The notes under the pieces were generated by a model that saw only the letters and a list, made by a program, of their open reading frames with translations, did not search any database and had not been told where the DNA came from. The position numbers and the translations under genes are program-made. 64,000 bases of DNA from Butyrivibrio sp. MC2021. Lineage in GTDB: Bacteria; Bacillota; Clostridia; Lachnospirales; Lachnospiraceae. Shown here piece by piece: positions 8,446 through 16,400 of the stretch (its first letter is position 1; each line of letters starts with the position of its first letter). The stretch lies in assembly GCF_000621605.1 (NCBI RefSeq), contig NZ_KK211315.1:18062-82061 (forward strand), written 5' to 3'.

Positions 8446-8722
8446 GAGTTTTGAGTCTTTTGACCTGTATATTCTTTCTATATCGCCCTGTCCGTTTCTG
8501 GTAAAGAAGAAGTATTCTTCAGCAGCGTACTTTGCTCCAGCCTTATTTATATATCCAAGTTCAGCAACTACACTTCTGTCATAATAATACTGCCATCAGG
8601 AATCGTGTTCTTTTCACCAAGGCTGTTCTTTACATAATCGTAGGTAAAGATGTGAACTTTCTTTGTAGCTACTTCACCAGATTCATAGTTCATTACCTGA
8701 ACATTGTAGACAAACAGCTTCT
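8446..8722 (-). pseudogene. Frameshifted Rhs repeat remnant upstream of the cassette
   Basis: The frame of the following fragment continues upstream as VVAELGYINKAGAKYAAEEY and FFFTRNGQGDIERIYRSKDS, matching the Rhs gene. Near 8596 a frameshift occurs: the preceding LFVYNVQVMNYESGEVATKK is in another frame. Homology starts exactly after the stop of the Imm32-like gene, which marks a recombination junction. Confidence 0.65.
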
Positions 8723-8724
8723 TA

Positions 8725-8982
8725 TCAGATCTTTTCTATACAAAAATCAAATGAACCTTCTTCTAGAGAATTATACTCATCTAAGTGTATATGAGAGCCT
8801 ACTGGAACTTCTTTTTGCGCTAAGTTCAAAAAGTGATTAGCCAAAGACTCTAATCCCTCATTATTTGCTGATAATCTAACTTCTCCATCTTCAAATAAAA
8901 CCTTAATAATGAAACCATCCTTCCATTTTAGTTCTAGGCCTTTATTAGGGTCATAATTATTTATTATTATTTTTTCCATCAT
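8725..8982 (-). CDS. Imm32-like immunity protein
   Basis: The 85-residue protein contains RLSANNEGLESLANHFLNLA and VPVGSHIHLDEYNSLEEGS, a pattern I associate with the Imm32 immunity family (recalled, not searched). Its ATG overlaps the TGA of the upstream toxin tip by four bases, so translation is coupled. Role by inference: it binds and blocks that toxin in the cytoplasm. The length is typical for a compact immunity protein. The start has an upstream AGGAGAG. It ends abruptly against an Rhs fragment in the same orientation. Confidence 0.7.
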   Translation of the reverse strand: MMEKIIINNYDPNKGLELKWKDGFIIKVLFEDGEVRLSANNEGLESLANHFLNLAQKEVPVGSHIHLDEYNSLEEGSFDFCIEKI

Positions 8983-9308
8983 AACTCTCCTAGAAATATA
9001 TGAATATTCCGTACAACTTTCATTTTTCCTATCTTTGAGATATTCTTTTCTAAAATTTCAAAATTGACATGCGGACCACCACCATGCTTACCCATAATAT
9101 CATTGACTCCCATCCTAAAAACCCTAACACCATCAGAAGAAACGAACCTACCACTGCCTGGTACTGGTTCAGTATACCCCTCTCCAAGAAAATCAGAAGC
9201 AAAATCGAGTATATCATCAATATTCTTTGTCGAACCATCTACAAGACTATTGATGTCTTCTGCTTTACTTGCATTAGTATTTGCAGCACACATATTATGC
9301 ACCAGCAC
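8979..9308 (-). CDS. Orphan Rhs toxin tip (cassette without its own start)
   Basis: The 109-residue frame starts at the Hint cleavage motif LVHN and encodes a toxin domain with GRFVSSDGVRVFRMGVNDIM and GKHGGGPHVNFEI. The nominal first codon (GTG 9308) is simply the valine of VLVHN. The frame stays open upstream into a truncated Hint domain, so there is no genuine initiation site. The toxin family is unknown to me; the conserved Arg/Asp/His residues suggest a nuclease, but this is a guess. It overlaps its Imm32-like partner. It is best seen as a silent cassette that would be expressed only after recombination into the full Rhs gene. Confidence 0.65.
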   Translation of the reverse strand: MLVHNMCAANTNASKAEDINSLVDGSTKNIDDILDFASDFLGEGYTEPVPGSGRFVSSDGVRVFRMGVNDIMGKHGGGPHVNFEILEKNISKIGKMKVVRNIHIFLGEL

Positions 9309-9477
9309 ATCCTTTGTGCCGACAAAATATGTATGATAGTCCTCAACTGCGAAGTTGTAGATTGGTACAGGGCTCTGCAGATATTCCCAACGCTTGATCT
9401 GAAGGTGGAGTTCATTGCCTTCCCGGTCGATGAGTGTTGTTCCTACTTCAAGATCTCCTGCCTTGATAAAGCCTAGA
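9309..9477 (-). pseudogene. C-terminal half of a Hint domain attached to the orphan tip
   Basis: Encodes LGFIKAGDLEVGTTLIDREG, then NELHLQIKRWEYLQSPVPIY and NFAVEDYHTYFVGTKDVLVH, nearly identical to the intact gene at 13822-14004. The identity ends sharply at about 9477 inside the word for KDLGF. The DNA beyond belongs to a mobile-element remnant. A broken Hint without its N-terminal cysteine cannot cleave. Confidence 0.75.
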
Positions 9478-9499
9478 CATTGGTGACAGGTACCAGTAA

Positions 9500-9639
9500 A
9501 TTCTTGCCGGTAAGGATGCTCAAATTGCTGCTCTTATGGCGGAAATTGAAGAGCTAAAAAAGAAATAATCTTCATTAAGAGAAAACAAAGGGACGGTTCG
9601 TTCGGCTTATTTTCATGATAAGTCAAATGATCCGTCCCT
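9500..9639 (+). mobile_element. Tail of a mobile-element protein plus terminal palindrome
   Basis: A rightward frame (9500-9568) encodes ILAGKDAQIAALMAEIEELK, then KK and a stop; it is closed upstream by TAA and looks like a transposase C-terminal coiled coil. Twenty bases later AGGGACGGTTC (9589-9599) pairs with GATCCGTCCCT (9629-9639), with inner pairing of CTTAT/ATAAG. Such GGGACGG palindromes often flank REP-type elements in Firmicutes (from memory). The element family is not identified. Confidence 0.5.
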
Positions 9640-9732
9640 ATGACTTGAAATCACGTGAACAGAATTAAATATTCATTCTAATGTAACTGGTATCTTAACT
9701 CCATCCCCAAATGATAATAATCTTTTTTCAAG

Positions 9733-10086
9733 CTACTTTCTAATCACTTCCAGAATACCGCTTTTATAGCCTATAGCAGTGAAATAAAATCTTCCGCCCT
9801 GCCATGTGAATTTTAAGAACGGATAAAAGACAAAGTAACTACCCTTAATATTTTCCATCTCTTTAATAGGTATTTCAAAGAGAGTTTCTCCAAGCTCTAT
9901 AGAAGACAGCTTAACTGAAATCACATCTATCACAACTAATTTATCCTTATTAACCCCAAGTCCTACCATTCCGTAGCCTCCTCCGGGAAGCCTTTTGGCA
10001 GTAACAATAGTAAAAATGCGTCTCTCGTCTATTTTCCCTTCATTAAACAATTTTTCATTTAAATCATTCTTTTTCTGTGCAGCCAT
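9733..10086 (-). CDS. Hypothetical protein, 117 residues
   Basis: The start is ATG 10086, behind a strong AAGGAGGAGAAAGGA. The product is soluble and basic, with a beta-rich pattern (RIFTIVTAKRLPGGGYGMVG, LVVIDVISVKL, GSYFVFYPFLKFTWQGGRFY) resembling a small split-barrel or PH-like fold. It has no signal peptide. It is the last of three closely spaced leftward genes between two Rhs cassettes, so an immunity-associated role is possible, but nothing in the sequence shows a function. Confidence 0.6.
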   Translation of the reverse strand: MAAQKKNDLNEKLFNEGKIDERRIFTIVTAKRLPGGGYGMVGLGVNKDKLVVIDVISVKLSSIELGETLFEIPIKEMENIKGSYFVFYPFLKFTWQGGRFYFTAIGYKSGILEVIRK

Positions 10087-10171
10087 TCCTTTCTCCTCCT
10101 TAGATATTTACTTGCACGATTATTTCGAAATTCTTTTTTGATCAAATATCCCCAAAACAATATGCGGTCTA

Positions 10172-10636
10172 TCAGACAGCCGCTTCAGGACTTCCATCTT
10201 CATCAACATAAAGCTTATTGATCTCGTATGACTTTATATTTCCGGTATTACCTTTATCAGAGCCTTCAAGTCGCCTTTTTATCTCCTCAAGATAATCAGT
10301 TTTGGTAAAAAAGAAGTAGTTATCTGCCCCTGCATTATTGCTGCTCCACTCATAAACAAGATTTCCTTCGCGTCCACGAAAGGTGCTTATCACCACCTTG
10401 GAAAAACCATACTTCATCCCATCAGAGGTGTTCTTGCTCTCAAGGTCATTAAGCGCTTCCTCCGCCTTGTCCTTACTGCCAAATATGCCAACTGTAATGC
10501 TGCGTTCGGAACCACCATACCGGTAATATACCCTGTACAGTTGAAACTCATTGCCTCTGGTATTTTTCTTCGTCATCCATCTGATGACTCCCCAGACAAT
10601 TACTGCGGTAATGATACTTATTCCCCAACTACTCAT
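10172..10636 (-). CDS. Hypothetical membrane-anchored protein
   Basis: 154 residues. The N-terminal segment SSWGISIITAVIVWGVIRWM is a single membrane helix followed by a basic MTKK, predicting one transmembrane anchor. The rest is a soluble domain with YRVYYRYGGSERSITVGIFG and a C-terminal acidic tail. The ATG is preceded by AAAGGAG. It lies between the YwqG-like gene and the 117-residue gene, all leftward. No family is recognised. A membrane-tethered immunity or accessory protein for the Rhs locus is possible from context only. Confidence 0.6.
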   Translation of the reverse strand: MSSWGISIITAVIVWGVIRWMTKKNTRGNEFQLYRVYYRYGGSERSITVGIFGSKDKAEEALNDLESKNTSDGMKYGFSKVVISTFRGREGNLVYEWSSNNAGADNYFFFTKTDYLEEIKRRLEGSDKGNTGNIKSYEINKLYVDEDGSPEAAV

Positions 10637-10776
10637 GTTTAAATCTCCTTTTCAGTAAGTAATGCAGTTCATGTAAATAAGACTATTCTAAGACAATCTT
10701 CTCAAACTAGTGGGGACACAGTCCCAAAATATTACTTTAAACGCGGGTTTGGTAATTGTCTATACTTTCAAAACTG

Positions 10777-11640
10777 TTAGCACTGTAAAACCAGCCATGT
10801 ATTATCAAAGTTCTTTTCTGACATGTCTGACCTTTTGATCCAAAAATAGATGTGCCCGCAATCGCCAAACATCAATTCATACTCATCATTTTCAATTGTC
10901 CCCATCTGAAAAAGGAGCATCCAATCATCTGCATTTTCCTTGATACTAGCTATGACATTCTTTGGTATTACAGCGTAATCTTCAGAACTCCCTACTTTAT
11001 ATCCCCTATTTACAGTTTCACATTGCTCCTGCATTGGATCTTGTATCACATCAGGATATCCAAGTAACTTAATGCGTTCACCCATGTCGTCATAATCATA
11101 TCCAGCCTCTGAAACGCATTCATCATAATCATCCCAATTAGGACTATCATCAAAATGAGTTTCTTCATAATTTGGAAGACTAATATGCTCGCTAAAAACA
11201 ATTTGAAGCTCTGGAAGAATATAATCAACTTTCAGATCATTCGGAAACTCAGTTTCACAAAGTTCTTCCGTGTCACAAAAGTAAAAGACTTTTGCAGAAC
11301 CTATATCAGCCGGGTCAAATCCCCACGTCATAGTCTCAAGTTCATAAAAAAAGCTCAGCACTCCATTCTTTGGTAACAATCCGTCTTTATTGTATTCTGA
11401 TAAATCATTTAAGTTAATCTGAGCCAAAAACGAAAGTGGCCTATTCTTATTCTCACCAACGCCATTAACGTTTCCTGAATAGTATGGCCAGTTAAAATCA
11501 GATGGTGTATCTGGCTTTCCGCCTATTTTACTTTTTCCACACTCTATTTTTTCATCACAAGAGCTGTAATCAATCCTTATTTCTCTTTTAGCTATTTCGA
11601 GTAGTTTTTTTGTTAGAACATCTCTTTCATCATCTGTCAT
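10777..11640 (-). CDS. YwqG-like protein (DUF1963)
   Basis: 287 residues with the hallmarks of the DUF1963/YwqG family: CGKSKIGGKPDTPSDFNWPY near the N-terminus, RPLSFLAQINLNDL, LPKNGVLSFFYE and, near the end, CGHIYFWIKRSDMSEKNFDN. The length fits the family (about 260-290). The protein is cytoplasmic and very acidic. YwqG-like proteins recur in polymorphic-toxin loci and are considered likely immunity proteins by context; here it sits directly downstream of an immunity gene and a Hint domain whose toxin is gone. The ATG at 11640 has AAGGAGCAG upstream. Confidence 0.8.
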   Translation of the reverse strand: MTDDERDVLTKKLLEIAKREIRIDYSSCDEKIECGKSKIGGKPDTPSDFNWPYYSGNVNGVGENKNRPLSFLAQINLNDLSEYNKDGLLPKNGVLSFFYELETMTWGFDPADIGSAKVFYFCDTEELCETEFPNDLKVDYILPELQIVFSEHISLPNYEETHFDDSPNWDDYDECVSEAGYDYDDMGERIKLLGYPDVIQDPMQEQCETVNRGYKVGSSEDYAVIPKNVIASIKENADDWMLLFQMGTIENDEYELMFGDCGHIYFWIKRSDMSEKNFDNTWLVLQC

Positions 11641-11690
11641 TTAATTGCTGCTCCTTTGTAAAAAATGTACAAGTCCCAAGATAATGCATT

Positions 11691-12287
11691 TTATAAGCTA
11701 TCCCTTTCTTCATCTCCTATACAATTTTGCCAAAAATGATATTTTTCCAATAGCCTAAGCGGATTCTTCCCTGTTGTTAGAGTTTTCAAGGTCATATTGT
11801 ATACTATGGTAGTGGGGTGCATACGTACATTGTGATCAAACCCACTTAAAACAGGTTTGTTTCTATAAACATATCTTTTTGATCGAGTCACTAAATCCCA
11901 ATGAATCCTATCATGGTTATGAATAAATACCTGTGCAAAAAAGATGGCAATATCTAAACAATATAATGAAGTTTCTTCAGTAAATCCCCAGTTTGAGATA
12001 AAGGGAATCACAAAATCTGGCTGGCCTTCAATTTTTTGTTTATATTCTTCCTCCGATAAAATTTTCGTATCTATTTTTGATTCGTACCATTGCCAGATAG
12101 TTATTATCATATCCTCTGTAAATTCTAGTTTCTTAATCACCCCCTCTTCTATAAGCTTAGCCTCAAACATGTTTAAACGATTGGGTATATTATTAACAAA
12201 CCATTTGAAGTACTGCCTTGCCTCTTTAGGTGTCATATCGTCGTAATCTTTATTTTCAAATGGCGGAATTGATAATTCATAATTCAC
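11691..12287 (-). CDS. Immunity-like protein, paralogue of the 12832-13404 product
   Basis: 198 residues starting at GTG 12287 (NYELSIPPFENKDY), six to eight bases after AGGAGG; this start matches the paralogue, which begins MNYEYLIPDFD. Shared features are MTPKEARQYFKWFVNNIPNR versus MTAKEAKFYYKWFISEIPNR, a central W-WYE motif, the P-FVIPFIS segment and a C-terminal GFDHN/GFSHG. The longer ORF to 12329 reads into the Hint remnant. The two proteins flank the Hint remnant, each in the immunity position. By inference this one neutralised a tip that has since been deleted; its GTG overlaps the stop of the fused Hint frame. Confidence 0.7.
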   Translation of the reverse strand: MNYELSIPPFENKDYDDMTPKEARQYFKWFVNNIPNRLNMFEAKLIEEGVIKKLEFTEDMIITIWQWYESKIDTKILSEEEYKQKIEGQPDFVIPFISNWGFTEETSLYCLDIAIFFAQVFIHNHDRIHWDLVTRSKRYVYRNKPVLSGFDHNVRMHPTTIVYNMTLKTLTTGKNPLRLLEKYHFWQNCIGDEERDSL

Positions 12288-12707
12288 AGACAAGCACCTC
12301 CTGATACTATAATCTGCAGATATTCCCAACGCTTTATCTGAAGGTGGAGTTCATTGCCTTCCCGGTCGATGAGTGTTGCTCCTACTTCAAGATCTCCTGC
12401 CTTGATGATGCCTAAATCCTTGACATAGTAAGGATGTCCGGGAGTTGATACAATCTCCTCACCGTCTATTGTCAGGTGAACAAGTTCATACGTATCATTT
12501 ACATAGGTCTCAAGGACTCTCTTGTAGGTAACATCTCCTGTTTCCGGATCTTCTGATAGGACAAATTCTCCCTCTTCTATCTGCTCGATAGGAATCGCTC
12601 CATCAATGGTCTGCACCAGGGTACCTGCAACAAAGCAGTGATTACTGTTCATTCCACCAGAGATAAATCCTTCTATGGCTCCACTCATGAAACCATCGCA
12701 GGCACCG
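12288..12707 (-). pseudogene. Hint domain remnant whose toxin tip has been deleted
   Basis: From FMSGAIEGFISGGMNSNHCF through QIKRWEYLQ (down to 12314) the sequence is almost identical to the main Rhs gene. It then jumps to IIVSGGACL and a stop, which is just the leader and ribosome binding site of the next immunity gene. The remaining Hint residues, VHN and the toxin are missing. The upstream end stops at the palindromic element (12709). Confidence 0.8.
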
Positions 12708-12708
12708 G

Positions 12709-12789
12709 TTACAGCAAGCTGTAACTATACGGGGCGACAATGGACGTTTTGCTTCGCAAAAAGTTCCCCCAAGTATAACTGAATCATGT
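12709..12789. repeat. Palindromic element, copy 2
   Basis: Aligns along about 80 bases with 6308-6387. Hairpin 1 reads GTTACAGC-AA-GCTGTAAC; compared with copy 1, a T-A pair has become A-T, a compensatory change. Hairpin 2 keeps TTTTGC-TTC-GCAAAA, but its outer arm is partly unpaired. Its border with Rhs sequence is within two bases of the corresponding border in copy 1. Confidence 0.75.
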
Positions 12790-12831
12790 ATTCATTAAAA
12801 ACTGTTTTCCATGTGACCAATCCACCGTCAT

Positions 12832-13404
12832 TTAAAGACCTGGAACATACCCTTTCCAATTGTCATAAAATTCAATAAGCCTTTTCGCATTAGACTTTTC
12901 AGAAGATTGTCTTGCCAACTTTACTACTGCTTTCTGAGGGCTAAGAAATAATCCATGAGAAAATCCTGCTAATACCGTTTCATTTCTGTCATGAGATTTT
13001 TTTGTATTACATTCCCATTGAATTTTGCCATTTGAATGATTTACAAATACAGTTCCAAAATAAATCGCTACATCAAGTCCTATACCTATTGTTTCAACAG
13101 ACAATTCTTTGTCTGAGATATATGGCAATACCCAGTCTGGTCTATCATCTAACTTTTTTAGATAATCTTCCCATGATAACTCCGTATAATAGATATATCG
13201 TTCGTACCAAGCCCATACATCTTCTAAAGATTTCTCAGAATAATCAAGTATAATCCCATTCTCTTCCAAAACTCTATCAGTCAACAATTTGTTTCTATTT
13301 GGAATTTCAGATATAAACCATTTGTAGTAGAACTTTGCCTCTTTTGCAGTCATCTGACAAAAAGGTTTCATATCAAAATCCGGTATCAAGTATTCATAGT
13401 TCAT
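12832..13404 (-). CDS. Immunity protein for the Rhs PD-(D/E)xK nuclease tip
   Basis: 190 residues. The start is ATG 13404 (MNYEYLIPDFDMKPF) with GAGAGAC upstream; an ORF reaching 13455 has no binding site. The cytoplasmic, aromatic-rich protein carries W-WYERY, PDWVLPYIS and GFSHGLF motifs and no membrane segment. It lies 63 bases after the stop of the intact Rhs gene, so it is the cognate immunity gene by position. A paralogue lies at 11691-12287, suggesting that related tips were acquired successively. I do not recognise a named Imm family. Confidence 0.75.
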   Translation of the reverse strand: MNYEYLIPDFDMKPFCQMTAKEAKFYYKWFISEIPNRNKLLTDRVLEENGIILDYSEKSLEDVWAWYERYIYYTELSWEDYLKKLDDRPDWVLPYISDKELSVETIGIGLDVAIYFGTVFVNHSNGKIQWECNTKKSHDRNETVLAGFSHGLFLSPQKAVVKLARQSSEKSNAKRLIEFYDNWKGYVPGL

Positions 13405-13467
13405 ATTTAGTCTCTCAAAATTAATAATATATTTCAAATGTACATAATAAAACACTATAACCAGCCA

Positions 13468-16400
13468 TTAAAAATGTAGGTTAACTTCAAATCCTTTTTG
13501 CAACAAATTCCATATTAACTTAGATGACGCACCAATCTTACCAGTAACCTCGCTCCTGTAAAAATGATAAGCAACTGCCGCTATTTCGTCATCATTTTGT
13601 AGAAGCCACGCATCTTTAGCTATCTGTGTTCTTATCCTACTAGAAAGACATGTATATCCTGTTTTTGCCTCGTGCGCCACGCCATCAGCAAGCTGATCTA
13701 TAAAACGCCCACCTGTATTTGGAACCTGTCGAAAAGCCTGCGATTCACCGCCTACCTCTAATCGAAGTTTTGTCTCGCCCGATTTCCAACTGTTAACAAA
13801 TTCATCGGAACCTGTGCACATATTATGCACCAGCACATTCTTAGTGCCGACAAAATATGTATGGTAGTCCTCAACTGCGAAGTTGTAGATTGGTACTGGG
13901 CTCTGCAGATATTCCCAACGCTTGATCTGAAGGTGGAGTTCATTGCCTTCCCGGTCGATGAGTGTTGTTCCTACTTCAAGATCTCCTGCCTTGATGAAGC
14001 CTAAATCCTTGACATAATAAGGATGTCCGGGAGTTGATACGATCTCCTCTCCATCTATTGTCAGGTGTACAAGCTCATAAGTATCATTTACATAGGTCTC
14101 AAGGACTCTCTTGTAGGTAACATCTCCTGTTTCCGGATCTTCTGATAGGACAAATTCTCCCTCTTCTATCTGCTCGATAGGAATCGCTCCATCAATGGTC
14201 TGCACCAGGGTACCGGCAACAAAGCAGTGATTACTGTTCATTCCACCAGAGATAAATCCTTCTATGGCTCCACTCATGAAACCATCGCAGGCACCATCGA
14301 TGGCTGCTTTTTTAGTCTCTTCTGTATTTCCCCCACTGGTTACATAAGCTATTCCACCATTTATAACCGCTCCAGATACAGCACCTGTTGCTGCCCCTAC
14401 TATTGCCCCCTCCAAAGCTCCTGTTGCAAAACAGTTGACCGCTGCGACTACTGTTCCTGCAGCTGCTCCACCTGTTGCTACAGTAAGAACTGCTGCTACA
14501 GCAATGACCGCAAGGCCTACCGCTATCTTCTGTTTATTGGTCAGTGTGGGCCAGTTTCCTGAGGTGTCGATCTTGTTGACAGGATCGTTATCGCAGTAAG
14601 CAAAAAGGTTATAACCAAGAACATCCGATGATACTCCGGCTATCACTCCGTCTGCATTTATGAACCTGTGTACCTTCGGATCATAGTATCTGGCGTTAAG
14701 ATAATAGAATCCTGTCTCGTTGTCGTAGTAGTAGCCTCTGTAGCGAAGAGGGTTCTTTTCGAGGATTCCCTGCTCATCCCTTATGGTTACGGTCTTGCCG
14801 TTTACCTTTTTTGATGTGTTTTCAATTACGGAAACCGGATTGCCCCAAAGGTCGTATTCATAGCTTCCAACCAGCGTAGAATCAGCGCTTCTGTATATTC
14901 CTACTATATCGCCCTGGCCGTTTCTGGTAAAGAAGTAAAATGTCTCTTTTCCGAATTTACCGCCGTTTTTTTCGATATAACCGATTTCTGTTGCTATTCC
15001 GTTTGAATCATAATAGAAATTGATTCGATACTCGGGATTATCCTCTGCAAGAAGCATGCCTGCATTATAGATGTAGGTGGTTGTCTTGCCTTCCACTGTG
15101 TTGCCGTTCACCGTCTCGCAGCCCACTGTCTTGGAAAGGCGCTGGCCGTCGCTAAGGTAGGTATAGCGATGGATCCTGCTTCCATCCTCATATGATGTCA
15201 GGCTGTTATTTACTGAATTCCAGGTCATTTTATGGCCAAGATATTCTTTGGGATTACCACCTTTATCATAAGATATGGTCTTTTCCCCTGTCCCATCATT
15301 ATAGGAAATCAGCTTATCCTTCCAGTTACTGTCATACTTATAGGTATGATGTTCTTCTACTGTATTTTTGCCTTCTTTCCTAAGGATATGCTCTTCTTTG
15401 ATGTTCCCGCCATTGTCGTAGCTGTAAGCGTACTCCTTAGTACTTGCGTCAGAATAGGTCTCCCTTGCTATTATGATTTCTCCAAAAGGATCGTACTGAT
15501 AGATCCTCTTGTTGTCTTCATTATTCTTTGCATGAGGCTTCTTGCTGTCAGGAATTGTATTAAACTCATCAATGGCACAGATATTTCCCCTTAAGTCATA
15601 GCGGTACTCGTAGGAATTTTCCGTGGTCTTGGAAGCACTTCCAAGACTGTTTACATAGCTGCTTATACTATTGTGAGTTCCGATAAGGTTATTGGATGAG
15701 GACATTCCGGACAGATATTCCACGGAAGTGTACAGCTTTTTCTTATCAGCGGCTTCAGCCTTCGGAGTATAGATCACCTTGGTATTTCTTCTTAAGGAAT
15801 CGTATTTATATTCCTTGGTACTTTTATCAGGAAGTGTGTCTTTGGTGCTAAGTCCGTCCTTTGCAGATTCATACTTGTAGGACCTTAAACTGTTCTTTTC
15901 TCCTTCTGCTATCTCATAAGTCAGTTCCTGGACTTTGCCCTGATCGTTATAGATATACTGGAGCCTGCTGTACTGGTCGGTTCCCGATACCTTTCCCTTT
16001 ACAGTTGTTCTTGAGATCTTGCCGTTCTCATCGTAGTCAAACTCCGTCTTAAGGCCGGTCTTATCTGAACTTATGCCATCACTGTCTGTGACTACTGTAT
16101 TATCTGTATGGACTGCCAGACTTCCATCATTATAGTAAGCATAGGTGTCTGTAGTAAGCCCTTTGCCACCTGAAAGAGTTGTTACTTCAGAAGCCACATT
16201 TCCATAAACATCATAGGTAACATTCTTGATGCTTCCATCGGCATAAGTGGTTTTCTTGAGGCTTCCGTTATTGGGAACGTACTCATTTGTTGATAAGAGC
16301 TCAATTAATGTTCCGTCCTCATCGGTGAGACTTATACTTGTTACATTTCCAAATTCATCGTATCCATAAGAGTAATTGAATCCATTATGTTTGATGCTCT

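Noticed and set aside
9050-9476. Rightward ORFs of 90 and 135 codons across the orphan tip
   Set aside because: They are antisense to Hint and toxin sequence that is nearly identical to the intact Rhs gene.
10705-10725. GGGGACACAGTCCC palindrome as a mobile-element end
   Set aside because: Too short and isolated to support an element, although it resembles the GGGACGG palindrome near 9590.
13819-14241. Hint domain read as a splicing intein
   Set aside because: The C-terminal side after VHN has no conserved nucleophile followed by an extein block; in Rhs proteins this domain only cleaves and releases the tip.
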